Source: Liolophura sinensis
Lineage: Eukaryota; Mollusca; Polyplacophora; Chitonida; Chitonidae
Direction of reading: 5' to 3'
NCBI RefSeq assembly: GCF_032854445.1
Contig: NW_027017978.1
Span: 64,001 to 110,086, forward strand
DNA: 46,086 nucleotides
This document shows, piece after piece, positions 38,161 to 46,086 of the stretch. Positions within the stretch are counted from its first letter, which is position 1; each line of letters starts with the position of its first letter. The position numbers and the translations under genes are program-made. The notes under the pieces were generated by a model. That model searched no databases, was not told the origin of the DNA, and saw nothing but the letters and a program-made list of their open reading frames with translations.

Positions 38161-41100
38161 CAGCATTTGGGACACAAGGGAATAAAAACTATGAACCAGG
38201 TATTTGAAAATTTCTCATTCAAAAAACTGGAAGTAAGTTTTTTCAAAAATTGAAAGGGTCTGCAGTTTGATTATAATTACACATGCTAATGTTAAATTAA
38301 CTCTAAACCATGCCCCCTCATGGGCCACACTGACAACCTTTTCATATAAACTGACCCTGACAAACTCTTCAGCTGATAGTTCTGTTGTTAAGGTTACTGA
38401 AATTTCAGAGAGCGATGTGTTTTGAAACTTTCGAAATAGATGTGTTGGAGGACTCTTAAGTTCTAGGTGATCTTCCTAATCATGGATTACATAAAAAGTT
38501 GAATGAAATTAAATTTAATTAATATGAAGCTTATGATGTTATGACATCTTGGTGATGTCCTTTTGTGAAGTGAAAAATCAGTGGATTTTAACATGGATGT
38601 GTATATACAGTAATTAATATTATCCATAATTGATGAGTTTTCATTGCCTGAATGTTTTTTATCAGGAAGATGAAGTCTTATCTCATGGATAATTTTCATT
38701 AGTGTATATACCAGCCCATTTTAAAATGCGGTGACTTGCCCGAATGTGCAGTAAATTAATGACATCACAACATAAAGGGAAGTAATGTTACAATGTGAAA
38801 CTCTAGTATCGCATCATTTCAGCTTGAGGTGGTTACCGCAATGATGCTAGCAACTTCCAACACACTTGCTGATGTTTTAATGTTAAAAGTGTCAACATTT
38901 GGGACAGAGCTCTCTGAGGTTTTATGTGGTATTAATGTTGATTACAGGCGACACATGATTATGGCCAAGTAATAGACATAAATACTTACAAATACTTTAT
39001 GAAATACTTGTGAAATATAACAGATATTATGAAATTTTAATTTAGCAAGTGGTGTAAGGTCAGGCAGCTTGGCTGATGTTCTTTTTGTGGTGAATAATAA
39101 ATGAAGCCGTAAAATGTCTTAATTGCTACTGAATCTCTTCCAAGATGGATGGATAGCTTCAACTATGTTGGCAAATCTTCAGCTATTACCGTTACTTTTT
39201 ACGGCTTTTCACAAGGGTGGCCAAGTTGATGTGTTAAGTGGACATCAGGGCTGACAGACACGTCTGCTTTTCATGCTGACAAAGGAGTTGCGTGTCAGTT
39301 TTGACAAGTAATTGTGGAATGCATGGACAATCAATGTAATCTGCTGTTCTCAGGCTGAGGTTTTGTTAGCACTCCTCTTTCCTCTTGCATCTTATTTCAC
39401 ATCAACCGGTCACACGTCTCCCAAAATCTGTGAAGGACCACGGCTTGTTAATTGTGATACACACACCAAAAAACACAGTGCACAGTTCACTAAATCATTG
39501 AGGAAATAACTGACGGCTCAACTGTGGAATGTTTCATTTTTATTGTGATAATTGTTTAGATCTTCCTGCTTTATTCAATTTATTCAACGGAATAATGATG
39601 AAATATCGATTGACACCGAGTGTAGGTTTTATTTCCCTTTTGATGAGACATACATGTTTATTTCTACATCAGAACATGGGTGTGTTATTAGACCAAATTG
39701 GATCATTGAGTGAAAGCCACAAGTATTTGATTCACTCATGCATGGCCTGCACAGAAACGACAGGCGCCATGACGATTTCAGGATGACATAAGGGAAGACA
39801 CAGAGCCAGTTTGCTCTGAGGACGTGCATTCTTAATTGGCAGGTTGTTGTATTATTCATTCAGCAGACAGCAAAGCGTCAGTCGGCTATGGAAATGAGTG
39901 TAAAGTACTTAACAGATATTCCTGTGGAATCTACTTTTGCTGATTTCCTGGTCATAGCTTGTCCAAAAACCCTTAAGAGAAGCTTTCATTAAACAACTTT
40001 TGTGCTAAGGGGGGAAAAAGCGTCTCTGTCGTTTTTCTGCTATGTTGGGTCTTTTTCCCCCTTTTTCTTTTTTGCCCTATGAAGTGCTTGGCAGTATAAA
40101 AACATTTTTCTGTCAGATGCTTTCCCATTTTATGACCTGGCTGTAATTTGCTCTGAGAATGCACTTGTGCTGAATGATTGTCTACCAAACACAGAAATAA
40201 TGACAGTTAAATCAAGGCGCTGCCTGTTAGAAAAATCTTGACATGAGTTAAGAAGCCATAAAAGTTCTCATTCCCCTCCATATTCTAAAGGGAAAACATG
40301 GTCTAGATGGACAACAAATTGAGAGGAGATTGGCAATTGATTGGGAATTCTTTGATGTTTATTTTTTTGGCCTTGATAGCATTTTATGTGTTGAAGGAAG
40401 TGACTGTTGTGTAATTTACACCATGTGTCTCACACTGCTGATTTATTGACATCCAAAATGAGTGATGTTGAGTCACACAGCATGATATTTTGTTGTAGGT
40501 TGTCATTATGATTTGTGAGAGGGATGTTAGTAAAGTTATTGGAAACAGTGTATCATATTTTTCATATCTTTGGATATATGTATTATGTAATGCAATTATG
40601 TAATCTCTGGCAGAAGAACTCCAGATTTAAGCATTTCCTACATGTAGGTAATGAAACGATATTACATGATGTCATTGTTCTTGGAAGAATAGACATGATT
40701 TACGATGAACGTTAGAACTTCATCTGCCAAACACCTGCAGGGGGTTTAGGATTGAATCGTAAATAATGGGCTTCTATATCATCAGTTTGGAGATTTTTTG
40801 TGATGCTTGAAGATTCAAGATGAGAAATTCAAGCCTCTGGCCACCAGGACGTACATGTATTCAGTATTAGGGACTTGTCTTGACTGGATAAGCTGAAGAT
40901 GTTGTAGTACAAATAATGATTATCTACTGCCATAGTTGCCATGTGTATTCATGAACTTCTCATGGTATAAGGCAGTGGGTGTTCTTTCCTTCCTGAAATA
41001 CAATGCGCTTGTTATGCTTCTGTTGGATTTACTCCGTTCCATTGGCAAGATTTATTGCCTTGCATTCACTTAGCTGACGTTCAAATTTCAATTTATTTTA

Positions 41101-44100
41101 TCTTTGTCTTTGGGACATTGAAAATGTCACGCTGTTTTGCACTTCATAAAGAGAGTCCATGCCTTGAACAGCAAGGGTTAGTGCTAATATGGCTGAGAGC
41201 ATGTTAGAGGAGGCTGATAGATTAGCTCATGACATTCCACTATGTGCCAATCACTACTGACCTTTGCTAGCCTTTATTAAAGGATTGTGTTTTGGGCTTC
41301 AAAGCTGTCCAAAACATTCTAGTGAAAATAGCCCTTGACTGATCTAGTTCGTGGTCAGGAAATCACCAGTGTTGGCTTGCTGAGCTGAACTTCAGTTTGA
41401 AGACAGGAAAATGTACTGTCAGCTCTTTTCTACAACTAATGACTTTACCATTTGGCTGTGTTTACCTCGACATGTTGAATTAGGTCTTTATATTTCCAGA
41501 ATGAAAATCTAAATCTGTTGACTTTATTATTCCATCTCCACAGCTCCCATCTCCTGTTTTGTCCCTTGGTACCAACTGGTGAGGGAACATGGAAATGTTC
41601 TCCATGTGTCTGTCTTTCTATCCATCTTTCTGTTTCATATGTGAACTTGTTTTCAACCAATCAAGTTTGTTCTCACACAATGGTTGGGACAGATTTTCTC
41701 GGCCATCTTGGATTTCTTAGTCATTGTATCATTCTCTTTAAGAGGATAGCACATATTGAGAAGGGCAAACTGTCTTATGTCAGTACACAGTGGTTGGGAA
41801 CCTGTCTGCTATTTTTACTGAGCATGTTTTTAGAATGAATTTGCCTTTTGTATGATGCTGTGTACAAGATCATGAGTTGACATGTTCTACCTTATTCAAT
41901 TAGTCAACTGGTAACAACTATTGAGTCTTGTGGTGCATGCACATTTGCAGTCGAAGTTCAGCTGACATGCATAATTTTGATAGGCAACTGATAAACTAAC
42001 ATGGTAAACAATTCGGATACTGATGCGTCTTAAATTTATTTACCTAGAACATTCTTGTTCACCTTTCCCTCATCATTCAAAACTGTCACCTGCTTTTCTT
42101 TATATCCTCACTGTACATGTTTCTAGTTGTGCTTGTTTGTGCAGAATGTTGTTTTGGAAATTTGTCTTCCTATTTTTTACCACAAATGTGCATTATGGTT
42201 GATGGCTGGTATACAAGTGTCTGTTACAACGCCTAGATTATGTGTCAGTTCCCATGTTGTGTGAGGTCTGTAGCGACTGGATGTAATTGTTGGTATTGAC
42301 CTATTCTCTGTACAGACCAGGACTGGGATCCGTAAATTAAGCTACTCTAACCAGATATTGACAATCCAAGACACGCACCTAACTCAAGCTCACCCATATG
42401 TTGGAAAAGCCAGCGGGGTCAATATTAGAGTGTTAAGGTTAAAGATGGACTACTCTTGTAATTTAGGCCACATGTAGATGTATTTTATTCTTTTCTTCTT
42501 TTAGTATTGTAGTCAAATGGATTTATTTGTAATTGAGGAATTCGTTTTGAATATAGAAGATATTCATAGTAGTTCAGTTACAAGAATTCATTAATTTTAA
42601 TGTGCTTTTTTAACATTATACATTAGATGTTTCTGTTATTGCAAAGTAGATTTGATTTGCATGTACGCAGAGTTTGTCAAGAAAAAACATCATGGGAAGG
42701 CTCTGTGCTTTTTATTAATACATATTTTGTTGCCCATACACATGCTGAAATATATAATCTATCGCAATCTTACGGGTTCCTTTCCTTATCAATGCTGTGG
42801 GCATTGGATGAAAAGAATATACCAATGACCTCTACAGTTAACAGTCTGAGGTATTTCTGTCAGTAATCTTCGGTCATTTCTCAAAGCATTCTCCTGTTTT
42901 CTTGGGTATTAGAGCCATCTCTGGCTGATTAAACAGCTCTGTGAACTTGTGTGACAAGACGCTTGCCATTTCCATTTTAGTCTGCTTTGTCATGCAGTGT
43001 GAACATGGTAATGCACCATTTGCATGTGGTGTATTAGTAAATTGTTCTCTTTCCCATCAACTGTCTTTAAATATTGATGGTTGTATGTGCACTAGTCTCT
43101 TGGAAGTACTGTTAGATGTGTGTTAACTAGCCAAAGTGTTAGTGAGAACTGGTCAAAGTCTAATGCCAGCATCTCATCTTCAGGCCTTAGGCCACCTGTT
43201 CACTGTCACCAGAAAGAACCAAGCTAGTGGTGCTTACTCTCTCCTGTTCAATTAGGCTATCCCATGGGTCAATAGCAGACTATTTGGTCGTAGATTTGAT
43301 TTAGACGTATGCTGTGACTTCCTGCTTGACATATTAACTGCAGGTAACTGAAGCTGGTGAACAAGGTAAGCTACTTGAAGGTGAGAGTCCATGTTTCATT
43401 GTGTCAACAGAAGCTCTGGAGGACTGTGCAAGCAGACCCGCCTCTGGTACATTGATCTGTCCATGCTTACATATGTGTGAGGGTTTGTTACACGAGTGGA
43501 GGGACAGGTTTGGAATCTGTGGAAATGTGCGCATTGTCTGAGGAGGATTCAGATCCTGTCATTTGGTCTTGACAAATCTTGGTGTTTTGTGGACATTTAG
43601 CTTGCGATCTTATTACATGACTGACGTGGCAAGGTGTAACATTAGAACGTAGGATTAAGAATCTTCTTGTACATTATATTAGAAGGTAGAGTTCTTCACA
43701 AGGCTCTGAAGACAAATGGCTGTTAAGTCCAGAAGCCACTCGGTAAATGGTGCACTGTGTGTTGGCGGACTTCCTGGAAGAGCTCTTGCTGCTGGCAGTT
43801 TGTGATCTGGATGTGTGAGGGAGCTGGGAGCTGTGGAGAAACAGCAATCAGTCACAAGGGACCACAGGATACTTTCTCAGCCTAAAGAGGCTAATGAGTG
43901 ATAAAATGGGAAATACTGAACATTTTTCTTCACAGTTGATGGTCCTAGATCATGTATATTTGAAGTAGTGCTGTATTAGTGCATAGGCAATTCTTGAGGA
44001 GAAGGGTGGGGAGTTTTTGTCCAGTCTATGGACTGTTCCAGCTAGAGGGCTATAAAGGATGTTTGTGTGTGTAGGTGACTGAATACAAGGGAAACAATCA

Positions 44101-46086
44101 CAAGGACTGGAAAACAAGATAAAAGAGTCGCACCTAGATTCAGTCTTTGTTTGGACAATACATGTAGTTGATTCTGGTTGATCAACTTGTTCACACGAAC
44201 ATTCCATGAAAGATACAAAAGTTTAAATCTGTAGTTTGTTAAGTTAGAATCTGTGAAATATAGAATATAGAAATGTTCAGAATTAGATATCCAGGGTAAC
44301 AGCATAATTAATAAACCGATTTGGGGTGTAATAATGACTTAGAGAGCATATTGTTTGTAGGTTCACTGTCAAGGGTTGTATCAACATGGCAAACTGGGTT
44401 GTGTCTGTCCACAATGCTTTCTCTGGCAGTATTGATAATATTCAATACTGTGATTCAGCTGCTAGTACACTGGCTAGTGAACTACAGTCATTAAGAGTAG
44501 TGTCAGGAATTATAGACTTTGTAGTCACTTGCACTTCATCACCATCAGAACTTTCTGGTTCAACACTAATCGAACATTTGTTTGATAGGTTTAAATTGCT
44601 TAGAAAATAGACGGTATAGCAATCCAGAGATACAGTGCAAAGGTTTCTTTTGTTGTGGATGCCAGCCAAACAGTGCATAGGTGTGGGGTAAAAAATGTAT
44701 GTGTAGTTTTGTTTTGTAGTGGAAGGGCCTCATCTAGGGTTTTACTATGAGTGTTCTGCACAGTGCCAGGGATATTGGAAGGCTGGTATATTTGGTTATC
44801 TGTTGCGAATTTATTGCTCTGTTCATCAAAGATAATTTCCGTAAAACATGAGATGGCTAGCTGAGCTTCGAGTGGAATTGAAGCGGGTACATTTTTTCCG
44901 GTGATATTGGTTAATTGAGATGATCTCTTACAGCTGTTGTTTTCACACTGGCTGCAGAGCTAATCCTTCTGTGCTGAACTGGTTTTCAGCGAGGCTAATG
45001 AGGCTGTATCTCACACAATAAGTGTTAGTGGTGTTAAGGTAGCTTTATTTTCTGCCATCATGCTCTAGCCCCGGTAATGTTGATAGAGGATACGGCAGCT
45101 TTGGGTGGAGGGTAAAAAATGAGATCGTGTTGTGATGATATCAGTGGTCTGGTCAAGTGTTCGGTAATCCTAGTTATTCACAATTCTTGCTCAAGTTGTT
45201 CCACTGCTTCTGTGGCTGGCCAGTGATTATTGATCAGGTTGATTTTTCTGCCTAAATCTCCCCACAGATCAATAGACAGGGAGGGAGAGTTCAGAGAACT
45301 TGATCAGCACTTCCAATTTATCTACTTGCTGGTATACTTGAAAACTATTGCAACATGCATTCTTGTTTTATTCATGCTTGGTGAAGGAGGGGAATATGTA
45401 AATCTTTTATCTGTAAAGGAATATTTGACTTTGTAATTGGTTTACAGGAGCTAGAAATGTAGCTACTGAAAATGAAACAGGCCTTCTTGGAACAAACTCT
45501 TTTTCATTTTCTTCAGAGGGCAATTTGGTCAAAAGTATGAGACTGTTGTCAAGAAAGGCTTCATTACTGTTTGTAGTTGTTTGTTCAGCTCTTTGTACAA
45601 GGTGTAGTACAATCTTCTTTAAAAGACGAAATAAGATTGCCCGTATGGGACAGTCATTGGGCTTCTGTTCTTGATTGAACTTCATTACAGCTTTTTTAAC
45701 ATGGTTGGTGTTTTACTTTTTAGGATCATTCAATGTAGCCACATTTCTAGTTGAGTCATGGTTACTTCTTTCCCTTTCTAATTAAAACTCTTCCTTTTAT
45801 GGCTGCTTTCTTGTCCTCACCCCCACACAACTAATGGTATATTGGTCAGACTAATTAGAATTCCTTATTTTCAATAGCTAGTTTGTGGCCCATTATGGAA
45901 AACAGAGAGTAGTACTGGATGGCCAGCAGGGGTCAAGTCTTCTGTCCTTGCTCAAGGCCTGACAGCTTTGATGGATTAACAAACTAAAGACTGCAGGGGA
46001 AGTATTGGATGTGGCTTTTGCAGTTTACCTCTAAATGGTTGCCACTGTCCATTATCACTAAGGAGAGCCCAGTCTTAAAATCCCTA
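38161..46086. other. 7.9 kb without recognisable genes
   Basis: I read both strands for the expected PH-domain exons (RYLP, K.W..RWF-type motifs) and for the preceding charged helix, and found neither. Short open frames, for example 41,518-41,838 plus and 45,407-45,685 minus, have no recognisable domains. No tandem array, SINE tail or tRNA was seen. It is most simply a long intron of the PHLDB gene or, if the stop at 33,614 is real, partly intergenic DNA. Confidence 0.55.

Noticed and set aside
37519-38253. Repetitive proteins on both strands of the 24-bp array
   Set aside because: The 8-residue repeat follows from the 24-bp period. Frames break at unit indels and there is no domain or splice context.
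43433-43455. Possible short exon between GTGTCAACAG and CTG|GTACAT (about 43,409-43,456)
   Set aside because: Borders are only moderate and no frame gives family-like residues.
45268-45331. Possible downstream exon after CTCCCCACAG, in phase with exon K (RSIDREGEFRELDQHF)
   Set aside because: The acceptor is good and the phase fits, but the sequence does not resemble the family's next helix or PH domain and the donor (GTATAC) is weak.

Overview
The window is eukaryotic, AT-rich, intron-dense genomic DNA. It carries most of one plus-strand protein-coding gene and no second gene that I can support. Twelve exons joined in frame encode a member of the PHLDB/LL5 family (vertebrate homologues PHLDB1/LL5-alpha and PHLDB2/LL5-beta). 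All junctions use AG/GT borders and the reading phase is kept across every junction. The joined exons give 3,544 nt, which read as 1,180 codons plus a stop. The gene starts upstream of the window: the first visible exon, bases 1-23, is already inside the FHA domain.

The host is most likely a mollusc. The animal-type gene fits but does not discriminate. The main clue is a short interspersed element at 20,378-20,617 whose body and tail I recognise from memory as a repeat common in bivalve and gastropod genomes. A second intronic stretch near 12.18-12.30 kb ends in another molluscan-style repeat tail, and the palindromic word TACATGTA is frequent in the introns. I cannot assign a class or species.

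Layout: 1-23, exon A (FHA). 24-10,778, a 10.8 kb intron with a C-rich minisatellite (2.37-2.53 kb), a candidate TA-flanked inverted-repeat transposon (4.87-5.42 kb) and two related minisatellites (9.07-9.42 and 10.05-10.41 kb). 10,779-10,901, exon B, the end of the FHA domain. 10,902-17,340, an intron. 17,341-19,532, a 2.2 kb exon for the Ser/Pro-rich disordered middle and the first conserved helix. 19,533-23,099, an intron with the SINE. 23,100-31,524, six small exons encoding the central coiled coil, all phase 0-0, with a candidate 12-nt microexon at 25,717 and a 7 x 69 bp array at 26.37-26.86 kb. 32,616-33,439, two exons for a Ser-rich linker and a conserved helix. 33,571-33,616, a short exon that ends in a stop codon. 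33,617-46,086, non-coding as far as I can see, with a 7 x 50 bp array (35.55-35.91 kb) and a 24-bp array (37.44-38.16 kb).

In the family, the FHA domain, the coiled coil and a C-terminal PH domain let LL5 proteins dock at PIP3-rich cortex and hold CLASP-bound microtubule ends. No PH-domain exon is visible. Either the PH exons lie beyond 46,086, making the last 12.5 kb a long intron, or the stop at 33,614 defines a PH-less isoform. The other stop-free frames are short, lack recognisable domains, or are by-products of tandem repeats.
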